Assembly (NCBI GenBank): GCA_021292105.1 | Contig: CM037869.1 | Location: 50,155,234 to 50,219,233 of the forward strand | Reading direction: 5' to 3' | DNA length: 64,000 nt | Source: Anadara kagoshimensis | Lineage: Eukaryota > Mollusca > Bivalvia > Arcoida > Arcidae | Part shown: positions 33,601 through 44,600 of the stretch, one piece after another | How the letters are laid out: every line of letters begins with the position of its first letter | How positions within the stretch are numbered: position 1 is the first letter of the stretch | The notes under the pieces: generated by a model | Database searches by the model: none | What the model was told of the DNA's origin: nothing | What the model saw: the letters and a program-made list of their open reading frames with translations, nothing else | Position numbers and translations under genes: made by a program

Positions 33601-36600
33601 TGTTTGAATATTTGGTATCAATGGATGCAGAATTGAATATACTTCATCATGATATATTGAATTTGAATATCTTAAAAATAAATACCCAGCTACTCGTCCT
33701 GAATGTGAAAAATCATGGAAATTACACTTGAACCTACCCGTTTTTGCATCCCCCCGTCCCGTTTGTGGAAGCGTATCTGTGCGTATTGAAGCTTGAATGT
33801 TAGAATATTTGGTATCAATGGATGCAGAATTGAATATACTTCGTCATGATATGCTTGAATTTTGAATATCTTAAAAATAAATACCCAGCTACTCGTCCTG
33901 ATGTGAAAAAACCATGTAAATTGCATTAGAACCTACCCTTACACTCCCCCCCTCCTTTGTGGAAGCGTATTTGAGCGTATTGAAGCTTGAATGTTTGAAT
34001 ATTTGGTATCAATGGATGCAGAATTGAATATACTTCATCATGATATGCTTGAATTTTGAATATCTTAAAAATAAATACCCAGCTACTCGTCCTGAATGTG
34101 AAAAACCATGTAAATTGCATTAGAACCTACCCTTACACTCCCCCCCTCCTTTGTGGAAGCGTATTTGAGCGTATTGAAGCTTGAATGTTTGAATATTTGG
34201 TATCGATGGATGCAGAATTGATTATACTTCATCATGATATGCTTGAATGTTCAATATCTTGAAAATAAATACCCAGCTACTCGTCCTGAATGTGAAAAAT
34301 GATAGAAATTACATTAGAACCTACCCGTACACTCACCCCCCTCCTTTGTGGACGCGTATTTGAGCGCATTGAAGCCTTAATGTTTGCATATTTGGTATCA
34401 ATGGATGCAGAATTGAATATACTTCATCATGATATATTTGAATTTTGAATATCTTAAAAATAAATACCCAGCTACTCGTCCTGAATGTGAAAAATCATGG
34501 AAATTACACTTGAACCTACCCGTTTTTGCATCCCCCCGTCCCGTTTGTGGAAGCGTATCTGTGCGTATTGAAGCTTGAATGTTTGAATATTTGGTATCAA
34601 TGGATGAAGAATTGAATATACTTCATCATGGTATATTTGAATTTTGAATATCTTAAAAATAAATACCCAGCTACTCGTCCTGAATGTGAAAAATCATCAG
34701 GAAATTACACTTGAACCTACCCGTTTTGCATCCCCCCGTCCCGTTTGTGGAAGCGTATCTGTGCGTATTGAAGCTTGAATGTTAGAATATTTGGTATCAA
34801 TGGATGTAGAATTGAATATACTTCGTCATGATATGCTTGAATTTTGAATATCTTAAAAATAAATACCCAGCTACTCGTCCCGAATGTGAAAAACCATGTA
34901 AATTGCATTAGAACCTACCCTTACACTCCCCCCTCCTTTGTGGAAGCGTATTTGAGCGTATTGAAGCTTGAATGTTTGATATTTGGTATCATGGATGCAG
35001 AATTGAATATACTTCATCATGATATATTTGAATTTTGAATATCTTAAAAATAAATACCCAGCTACTCGTCCTGAATGTGAAAAATCATGGAAATTACACT
35101 TGAACCTACCCGTTTTTGCATCCCCTCGTCCCGTTTTGGAAGCGTATCTGTGCGTATTGAAGCTTGAATGTTAGAATATTTGGTATCAATGGATGTTAGA
35201 ATTGAATATACTTCATCATGATATATTTGAATTTTGAATATCTTAAAAATAAATACCCAGCTACTCGTCCTGAATGTGAAAATCATGGAAATTACACTTG
35301 AACCTACCCGTTTTTGCATCCCCCCGTCCCGTTTGTGGAAGCGTATCTGTGCGTATTGAAGCTTGAATGTTAGAATATTTGGTATCAATGGATGCAGAAT
35401 TGAATATACTTCGTCATGATATGCTTGAATTTTGAATATCTTAAAATAAATACCCAGCTACTCGTCCTGAATGTGAAAAACCATGTAAATTGCATTAGAA
35501 CCTACCCTTACACTCCCCCCCCTCCTTTGTGGAAGCGTATTTGAGCGTATTGAAGCTTGAATGTTTGAATATTTGGTATCAATGGATGCAGAATTGAATA
35601 TACTTCATCATGATATATTTGAATTTTGAATATCTTAAAAATAAATACCCAGCTACTCGTCCTGAATGTGAAAAATCATGGAAATTACACTTGAACCTAC
35701 CCGTTTTTGCATCCCTCGTCCCGTTTGTGGAAGCGTATCTGTGCGTATTGAAGCTTGAATGTTAGAATATTTGGTATCAATGGATGTAGAATTGAATATA
35801 CTCATCATGATATATTTGAATTTTGAATATCTTAAAAATAAATACCCAGCTACTCGTCCTGAATGTGAAAAATCATGGAAATTACACTTGAACCTACCCG
35901 TTTTTGCATCCCCCCGTCCCGTTTGTGGAAGCGTATCTGTGCGTATTGAAGCTTGAATGTTAGAATATTTGGTATCAATGGATGCAGAATTGAATATACT
36001 TCGTCATGATATGCTTGAATTTTGAATATCTTAAAAATAAATACCCAGCTACTCGTCCTGAATGTGAAAAACCATGTAAATTGCATTAGAACCTACCCTT
36101 ACACTCCCCCCCTCCTTTGTGGAAGCGTATTTGAGCGTATTGAAGCTTGAATGTTTGAATATTTGGTATCAATGGATGCAGAATTGAATATACTTCATCA
36201 TGATATATTTGAATTTTGAATATCTTAAAAAAATACCCAGCTACTCGTCCTGAATGTGAAAAATCATGGAAATTACACTTGAACCTACCCGTTTTTGCAT
36301 CCCCCGTCCCGTTTGTGGAAGCGTATCTGTGCGTATTGAAGCTTGAATGTTTGAATATTGGTATCAATGGATGAAGAATGATATACTTCATCATGGTATA
36401 TTTGAATTTTGAATATCTTAAAATAAATACCCAGCTACTCGTCCTGAATGTGAAAAATCATGGAAATTACACTGAACCTACCCGTTTTTGCATCCCCCCG
36501 TCCCGTTTGTGGAAGCGTATCTGTGCGTATTGAAGCTTGAATGTTAGAATATTTGGTATCAATGGATGCAGAATTGAATATACTTCGTCATGATATGCTT

Positions 36601-39600
36601 GAATTTTGAATATCTTAAAAATAAATACCCAGCTACTCGTCCCCGAATGTGAAAAACCATGTAAATTGCATTAGAACCTACCCTTACACTCCCCCCCTCC
36701 TTTGTGGGAAGCGTATTTGAGCGTATTGAAGCTTGAATGTTTGAATATTTGGTATCAATGGATGCAGAATTGAATATACTTCATCATGATATTTGAATTT
36801 TGAATATCTTAAAATAAATACCCAGCTACTCGTCCTGAATGTGAAAAATCATGGAAATTACACTTGAACCTACCCGTTTTTTTGCATCCCCTCGTCCCGT
36901 TTGTGAAGCGTATCTGTGCGTATTGAAGCTTGAATGTTAGAATATTTGGTATCAATGGATGTAGAATTGAATATACTTCATCATGATATATTTGAATTTG
37001 AATATCTTAAAAATAAATACCCAGCTACTCGTCCTGAATGTGAAAAATCATGGAAATTACACTTGAACCTACCCGTTTTTGCATCCCCCGTCCCGTTTGT
37101 GGAAGCGTATCTGTGCGTATTGAAGCTTGAATGTTAGAATATTTGGTATCAATGGATGCAGAATTGAATATACTTCGTCATGATATGCTTGAATTTTGAA
37201 TATCTTAAAAATAAATACCCAGCTACTCGTCCTGAATGTGAAAAACCATGTAAATTGCATTAGAACCTACCCTTACACTCCCCCCCTCCTCTTGTGGAAG
37301 CGTATTTGAGCGTATTGAAGCTTGAATGTTTGAATATTTGGTATCAATGGATGCAGAATTGAATATACTTCATCATGAATATATTTGAATTTTGAATATC
37401 TTAAAAATAATACCCAGCTACTCGTCTGAATGTGAAAAATCATGGAAATTACACTTGAACCTACCCGTTTTTGCATCCCTCGTCCCGTTTGTGGAAGCGT
37501 ATCTGTGCGTATTGAAGCTTGAATGTTAGAATATTTGTATCAATGGATGTAGAATGAATATACTTCATCATGATATATTTGAATTTGAATCTCTTAAAAA
37601 TAAATACCCAGCTACTCGTCCTGAATGTGAAAAATCATGAAATTACACTTGAACCTACCCGTTTTTTGCATCCCCCCGTCCGTTTGTGGAAGCGTATCTG
37701 TGCGTATTGAAGCTTGAATGTTAGAAATATTTGGTATCAATGGTGCAGAATTGAATATACTTCGTCATGATATGCTTGAATTTTGAATATCTTAAAAATA
37801 AATACCCAGCTACTCGTCCTGAATGTGAAAAACCATGTAAATTGCATTAGACCTACCTTACACTCCCCCCTCCTTTATGGAAGCGTATTTGAGCGTATTG
37901 AAGCTTGAATGTTTGAATATTTGGTATCAATGGATGCAGAATTGAATATACTTCATCATGATATATTTGAATTTTGAATATCTTAAAAATAAATACCCAG
38001 CTCTCGTCCTGAATGTGAAAAATCATGGAAATTCACTTGAACCTACCCGTTTTTGCATCCCCTCGCCCGTTTGTGGAAGCGTATCTGTGCGTATTGAAGC
38101 TTGAATGTTAGAATATTTGTATCAATGGATGTAGAATTGAATATACTTCATCATGATATATTTGAATTTTGAATATCTTAAAATAAATCCCAGCTACTCG
38201 TCCTGAATGTGAAAAATCATGGAAATTACACTTGAACCTACCCGTTTTTGCATCCCCCCGTCCCGTTTGTGGAAGCGTATCTGTGCGTATTGAAGCTTGA
38301 ATGTTAGAATATTTGGTATCAATGATGCAGAATTGAATATACTTCGTCATGATATGCTTGAATTTTGAATATCTTAAAAATAAATACCCAGCTACTCGTC
38401 CTGAATGTGAAAAAACCATGTAAATTGCATTAGAACCTACCCTTACACTCCCCCCCCTCCTTTGTGAAGCGTATTTGACGTATTGAAGCTTGAATGTTTG
38501 AATATTTGGTATCAATGGATGCAGAATTGAATATACTTCATCATGATATATTTGAATTTTGAATATCTTAAAATAAATACCCAGCTACTCGTCCTGAAGT
38601 GAAAATCATGGAAATTACACTTGAACCTACCCGTTTTTGCATCCCCTCGTCCCGTTTGTGGAAGCGTATCTGTGCGTATTGAAGCTTGAATGTTAGAATA
38701 TTTGGTATCAATGGATGTAGAATTGAATATACTTCATCATGATATATTTGAATTTTGAATATCTTAAAAATAAATACCCAGCTACTCGTCCTGAATGTGA
38801 AAAATCATGGAAATTACACTTGAACCTACCCGTTTTTGCATCCCCCGTCCCGTTTGTGGAAGCGTATCTGTGCGTATTGAAGCTTGAATGTTAGAATATT
38901 TGGTATCAATGGATGCAGAATTGAATATACTTCGTCATGATATGCTTGAATTTTGAATATCTTAAAAATAAATACCCAGCTACTCGTCCTGAATGTGAAA
39001 AACCATGTAAATTGCATTAGAACCTACCCTTACACTCCCCCCCCCCCTCCTTTGTGGAAGCGTATTTGAGCGTATTGAAGCTTGAACGTTTGAATATTTG
39101 GTATCAATGGATGCAGAATTGAATATACTTCATCATGATATATTTGAATTTTGAATATCTTAAAAATAAATACCCAGCTACTCGTCCTGAATGTGAAAAA
39201 TCATGGAAATTACACTTGAACCTACCCGTTTTTGCATCCCCTCGTCCCGTTTGTGGAAGCGTATCTGTGCGTATTGAAGCTTGAATGTTAGAATATTTGG
39301 TATCAATGGATGTAGAATTGAATATACTTCATCATGATATATTTGAATTTTGAATATCTTAAAAATAAATACCCAGCTACTCGTCCTGAATGTGAAAAAT
39401 CATGGAAATTACACTTGAACCTACCCGTTTTTGCATCCCCCCGTCCCGTTTGTGGAAGCGTATCTGTGCGTATTGAAGCTTGAATGTTAGAATATTTGGT
39501 ATCAATGGATGCAGAATTGAATATACTTCGTCATGATATGCTTGAATTTTGAATATCTTAAAAATAAATACCCAGCTACTCGTCCTGAATGTGAAAAACC

Positions 39601-39790
39601 ATGTAAATTGCATTAGAACCTACCCTTACACTCCCCCCCCCTCCTTTGTGGAAGCGTATTTGAGCGTATTGAAGCTTGAACGTTTGAATATTTGGTATCA
39701 ATGGATGCAGAATTGAATATACTTCATCATGATATATTTGAATTTTGAATATCTTAAATATAAATACCCAGCTACTCGTCTGGAATGTTA
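27637..39790 (+). repeat. Satellite array, ~196-bp monomers, about 62 copies
   Basis: Monomer landmarks: GTATTGAAGCTTGAATGTT, GAATATTTGGTATCAATGG, ATACTTCATCATGATAT, TAAATACCCAGCTACTCGTC, CTGAATGTGAAAAA, GAACCTACCC, TTTGTGGAAGCG. Three classes differ in the segment before GGAAGCG: class A (GTTTTTGCATCCCCCCGTCC, ~199 bp), class B (CTTACACTCCCCCCCTCC, ~194 bp) and class C (GTACACTCACCCCCCTCC, mostly before 30.1 kb and again near 34.3 kb). The left-most monomers are the most diverged. The recurrent ~78-residue minus-strand frame (starting MQFTWFF) is a by-product of monomer periodicity. Confidence 0.95.
30572..39610 (+). repeat. Three-monomer (~590-bp) higher-order repeat
   Basis: The class-B landmark CCATGTAAATTGCATTAG occurs at about 30572, 31163, 31752, 32346, 32929, 33521, 33912, 34106, 34893, 35481, 36072, 36657, 37246, 37832, 38416, 39003 and 39599. 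Most steps are 583-596 bp; the exceptions are 391, 194 and 787 around 33.5-34.9 kb. Within a unit the order is class B, class A with GGATGTAGAATTG, then class A with ACTTCGTCATGATATGC. Confidence 0.85.
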
Positions 39791-40060
39791 TTTACATTCA
39801 AAAATATCGGGACTACATTCGTGGTACAAGAAATTGTTCGTAGTTTTGCGGAAGTTTTGATCCATAAAATTTAATTCGTTAGTAGGTTGCTATGTGTAGT
39901 AAATAGATGATATTTTTTCAAAGTAATCAACTGCTTTTTTAACAAGTAACTGGCTACTAGTAGCTAACTTTTCTTACACAAGTAACTGGCTACTAGTAGC
40001 TAACTTTTCTTCTACAAGTAGCCAATTACTAGTAGCCAGTTACTAGTAGCTAACTTTACC
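39777..40060. repeat. Right inverted arm of the foldback element
   Basis: Reverse complement of 27141-27410, with three CTAGTAGCTAACTTTTCTT or CTAGTAGCCAGTTACT sub-repeats at the outer end. Ends GTAGCTAACTTTACC. Confidence 0.8.
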
Positions 40061-40092
40061 TATCTATAGGCATTTCTACTGAGATTATCCGG

Positions 40093-40093
<1 letters not shown>

Positions 40094-40126
<33 letters not shown>
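40094..40126. repeat. (GT)n microsatellite
   Basis: Perfect GT run of about 16 units, 30 bp outside the foldback element. Confidence 0.95.
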
Positions 40127-40128
<2 letters not shown>

Positions 40129-40309
40129 TTCATATTGTATGTGAATAGCATCGTTAAGCCGACATAAGGCCTTTAACTGGGTTCAAGTTAAGCTTTTGCA
40201 AATAGAAAAACTGCAACTATCAAGTTTCGGCATTGTGTCAGACACAAATACACCAATCACAACCCGTAAATCAAAGTATAAACTTGAAAATTGGCGACAT
40301 TTTTGTTTT

Positions 40310-40363
40310 AAATGAATAAATAAATAAACTAAAAAATAAATAAATAAATAAATAAATAAATAA
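40310..40363. repeat. (AAAT)n microsatellite
   Basis: AAATAAATAAAT run with one interruption (AACTAAAA). Confidence 0.9.
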
Positions 40364-40750
40364 AAGCATAACAGTTAACAAGTCTAAAAAGGGGGATTAA
40401 TGTTGGTTTATGTTGCTTCTATCTTTGAAAAGAGACTCTGTATAGATTAAGCAATATTTCTTTTCAATTTCATACAATAAATTCTAGATACATTTTTTTA
40501 CAAATTCTGCCATATAGGTACAGCAACACCAAGTAATGATGAAAATTTTAGTTAAAGTCTGTCAGATTTGGGTAAAACAAGGCCCCAAATATTCTTTTTA
40601 ATAACGGTTGGATTTCTCTTGATTCGTCTGGGCTTCACGGAAAGTATCATTTTTGCGATCCATTTTCTGTTTCAGTTTTTATGATACCTGTGCTTTGCCC
40701 AAAGACTTGCTTGCACTTCGAAGCTTGGTTCATTCTGGATATCAATTTGA
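40364..40750. other. Gene-free stretch
   Basis: No exon or recognisable repeat seen. Confidence 0.4.
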
Positions 40751-40751
40751 A

Positions 40752-40990
40752 GTGGCGGATTCAGCGGGAGGCGTACGCGTACGCCCAACATTATGTCGCT
40801 AATAATGCATACTATGATACAGGCATTTTGAATGAAAGATTTGTTCCTCTTTGATGCAGCTCAGATTGCACCAGAATGCAGGATTTTTGCGCCATTTTTT
40901 CAAAATTTTCCGGGGGACCATGCCCCCGGACCCCCCTAGATGGTTCGAGTATACACGCCGCCCCTTTCTAAAATTCTGGATCCGCCTCTG
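40752..40990. mobile_element. hAT-like non-autonomous element remnant
   Basis: Ends are inverted: GTGGCGGATTCAG on the left and CTGGATCCGCCTCTG on the right, the right complement starting CAGAGGCGGATCCAG, an end type common in hAT-like MITEs. The interior has a GGGGGACCATGCCCCC hairpin word and GC-rich CCGGACCCCCC. A detached similar end (CTGGATCCGCCCCTG) is near 20858. No clear 8-bp TSD. Confidence 0.5.
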
Positions 40991-41339
40991 ATTTAAACGT
41001 TGTTGCAGCCCCTAATGAAGTCCAGCGTTGCGCATTCGACGGTGCGTGACGTCTGCATTCCTTAGACGTTGAACTTTAATAAAAAGTTATGTGTTACTCT
41101 TATCGCTAACTGTCCAATAAATTTAACGATGAAAGCAAATAAAAATATTTATGAAAAAATAAATCAGCGACATTTGGTAGAAATTAAATACCGCTGTTGT
41201 GATTTAAATTTTGATATGTAATTTATGTTACTATCTCACTATACTAAGAAAGTAAGGTCTCAATATTTGTTGACATGACGTGGAAAGTACTGCACATTAA
41301 AGTGCGTCAAAGATCGGTTGCAACTACAGTAACAAGGCA

Positions 41340-41440
41340 AGTACCAATATGGCTGCGCCCTTGTGTAAGGCATGTAGCGTTTAGTAACTCTTGTTTTCAA
41401 TGTTTATTATATGTCTAGTTCGCGAATTTAATTAACAACA
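41340..41440 (+). promoter_or_regulatory. MARS2: Putative MARS2 promoter/5' UTR with YY1-like site and tiny uORF
   Basis: CAATATGGCTGCGCC at 41346-41360 resembles the AANATGGCGGC-type YY1 site often near animal housekeeping start sites. The same ATG (41349) opens an 11-codon frame ending TAG at 41382-41384, which would be a short upstream ORF if transcription starts before it. An in-frame TAA (41429-41431) lies just upstream of the main ATG. No TATA box is obvious. The start site is unverified. Confidence 0.35.
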
Positions 41441-41630
41441 ATGCATAGTTTTAAATTAATTACTCGGTTATGTAAAGGATACAGACTTAAAGAATTTTTG
41501 TCATGCAATGATAAAAACTTTTCTTGGTGCAGATACGCAAAATATTGTTCTGCAAAAACAGAGTTAAGCTCTTCTGAAGGTCAAAAGTCAACATATTTTG
41601 TAACAACTCCGATATTTTATGTGAATGCAG
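41441..41630 (+). CDS. MARS2: MARS2 coding exon 1
   Basis: Start codon to a phase-1 donor (GCAG/GTTGGT). Encodes the presequence and the TPIFYVNA strand. Intron 1 is 5124 bp. Confidence 0.9.
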
Positions 41631-44600
41631 GTTGGTATTAATGTTCTTTTCAATGTATGTATCTAAATAGAAACTAATATGAAAATAGGCATTGCCTATC
41701 CCGGGAAATGTCCAAATTTACTATCGGGTTATTGTGCACACACACACACACACCCAAAAAAGGGGTGGCACACATTGTTTTGTCTCACCAAATACTAGTT
41801 AAAGTTAAAGTTATTTAAAGTCTGTCCCGAGCCATTAGGCCCATCAGGCCGGAGCTTATCCCGGTTTCGGTGGCGTTAAGCGACTGAGAGTACTCTCCCC
41901 TGAATGGGACGCCGGTCCATCGCAGTGTTAACCCCCAGCATTTTGCTGGTACTCATTTATTTTTCAGCTGAGTGAACTGGAACAACGTGAAATTAAGTGT
42001 CTTGCTCAAGGACACAACACATCGCCCGGTCCAGGGATCGAACCCATGACCTTCGAATCATGAGTCCAACGCCTTAACCACTAGGCCACGCGCTTCCACA
42101 CCAAATAATAGTGGGACTGACTATAGTTAACTACTGCCGAGTTCTTTCAATCATGTTCTGTCACACAGAACTGAGATTTGGTATGATCTTTCCAGGGACA
42201 CAAAAGGCTATTCAATTATCCAATATAGTGAATATACTAATCCATACCACGACAACATTCTCACGTTGTAATGTCTTCTCATCTTAAATCACCTTTTACC
42301 ATACCATGTGAATAATTTAATCTACTGATTTATGATTGCATAAATAGCTACTCCTGTTTCTTAAAACAAGATGTGTATCATATCACAGTTCAAGATTGCC
42401 CCATTCAATTAATGAAGCAGTTATACCAATGAAAAACAAACATACTTATCCATGTCCAAATCACAATCCGGGAGTAAAGTAAAAAAAAAACTTTGAAACT
42501 GACAAGTTAGGTTAAACACGCGAACTTCCACCAGGGAAGTGAGACCGAGTTTTCTGGCCTGAAGGGTTAGCACCTTCTGTTAGCTAGCTACACCGGTATA
42601 GCATCCTCTTGGAGAGTGGAAGGTTTTTGGTTCCAACCTGACTTGTGTTATACATGACAATACTTCAAAATTTGAGTTACTGCTTCCTCATTTTGCAAGC
42701 CACATTTGGCTGAAAGGATAGATTATCGACTGGTTATAGAATTATATTAATTGGGAGTGGAATGCTTGTCTGTGACTCTGTTAGGCAGCACCTTTAACCC
42801 ACAACCCGATATTAATACAGTGGTATGAGGGTAAGCTCCTCTTGCACCTTCAACATTCACAGGCATATAAGTACCATGATGAGAATTTTCTAAAGCACAG
42901 ACCATTGCAATTGACAAATGATATGATTAAAACTTGACAGGCTTGTACCGAAATAATGTTAATTTTAGCCCAGCCCCTTTAAGTTTCACTGCATGAAGAG
43001 CCCCAGTCCCGGAGAGTTGCAAATGCTTTTTCACTTATATCGAGACGGTTAATTCTAGGATGGTGGGTTGAAGTTTTTTTTTTACCCCAGTCAAGATTAT
43101 TCATTATTCACCTAAATTGAAATGAAACATTCTGGGATGATATACTAAAAAGATGGTGCTTTAAGATTTATATTGAAATGGTCGCTTATGTGGATGATGG
43201 AGTGGAAATTGGCATTTATTCACTTATACCAACTTTTTTTCGAGAACCAAGTCTGGGATATTGAAGAAGGTAATGTTGATTTTACCCTAGTTAAAATTTT
43301 TATATTCATTCAGAGAACTAAATTATTGGAATCCCCTGCCAGCATCGGTAGTCCAGTCGCCATCCCTGGAGGTTTTCAAGGATTCAATTCAGACCTTATC
43401 CAAGAGGATCACAACTACAGTCAGCTGCTAAACTCAACATGAATGTTTTATTATTGTTATTTTCATCACAACTTTTTGGGACAGCGGTCCATCTCATTGC
43501 ACAACATGTACAGTTTCCTCATCAGTTATGTCCAAGTTAGATTTTTGATGAGTGCAGTCATTGTAGTTGAAGTCAGTTCTAGTCAGCACCTGGTCCAGCC
43601 CGATCAGCTGATCATGATATCCATGTCACATGTAAACAAACAAGAGGATTTGTCAATATTTACATTAATTCGGAATAAATTCAAAAAATTTTATCTGTAT
43701 TTTCATAAAAATGATTATTGGGACGAACTGTTAATTAATTCTTTTGAAAAACGCATTTTATTATTTTTCTTAAAAATCGATCGTTTGTGAAAACGTCTTT
43801 CCCGTCCTGACGAACGCCATTTTTGTTTATACTGCATTCAGCGAGGGTCACAGATGCACTCAAAATTTTGATTCAATTAGGTAATTATATGTGAAAAAGA
43901 GTTACCGTAGAAGTTGTATACTGTGGTTATGCTAACCTCGTAATAGTTTTGTGTCAGGTAACTATGGTTATCGATTTATCTAACTTGAAATCGGCAAATT
44001 TTGTATCTTCCCGCATTGTATACTGTGTGATCATGGTTGATGCACGTGGGAAAGTCGGTCGCTGATTGGCTTACAGTGGTTATCGATCTGAATTGAACTT
44101 TGACCCGATCAAAAGAAATCACGTCATCGCGAATCTTGAAACGCTACACTTGGAGATCAGCCGGAATGGCGAAAGAAACGTAAATATATTTGGTATTCGA
44201 TCAACCTATTTAAATTATTACTTGTTTCAATGAATTATTTTCACGATAATCGTTTCTTGGTTTCATTTCTGATGTACGAGACGGGCGAGATTTCCCCCCA
44301 TATGGAGCTCACTTCCTGTCGATTTGACCCCTTCAATGGCCTTGAGAAAAGTGAGAAAAGTGGTGCACGCGCGGCGTCAAATGATTTGGACGTACGGTCT
44401 ATAGAATTTTTCCACAATTTTCTATGACGTCATAATACATACGTGTTACCTATAGACGGGAAATTCCCGGCGCTTTGCGCCGGGACATTTCCCTTACAAA
44501 TGCCAAAATCCAAGTGGCTTACAAATTTCCTCCTTGAAGAATGCAGGGATTTATCAGGGTCTTTTGGGAAAAGGCCCTAAACTAAAAATTGGGAAAAACT

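Larger units (their letters stand above)
27141..40060. mobile_element. Giant foldback-like element filled with ~196-bp satellite
   Basis: A 12.9-kb unit whose ends are reverse complements: GGTAAAGTTAGCTAC at the left edge and GTAGCTAACTTTACC at the right edge. Each is followed inwards by GTTAGCTACTAGTAGCCAGT sub-repeats, then TGATTACTTTGAAAAAATAT, CTTCCGCAAAACTAC and GTAGTCCCGATATTT in the same order. The inverted arms run about 290 bp and continue into one reversed satellite monomer on the left. The interior is about 62 head-to-tail monomers. TA sits immediately outside both ends (27139-27140, 40061-40062), compatible with a TA target duplication but not proof. No transposase frame exists, so it would be non-autonomous. 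The arrangement resembles foldback transposons whose internal tandem repeats seed satellite DNA, such as Tetris of Drosophila virilis; any homology is unproven. Confidence 0.8.

Noticed and set aside
28584-39613. Recurrent ~78-residue minus-strand ORF starting MQFTWFF, and + strand ORFs starting MLEYLV, across the array
   Set aside because: They follow the satellite period, break with every indel, have no start context or domain, and appear on both strands. A product of monomer periodicity, not a gene family.
27637-39790. CRISPR-like regular repeat array
   Set aside because: Monomers are ~196 bp, contiguous, with no unique spacers, in a eukaryotic genome with spliced genes. It is satellite DNA.
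43443-43790. 115-aa + strand ORF in MARS2 intron 1
   Set aside because: No domain, no splice context, composition like the surrounding intron.
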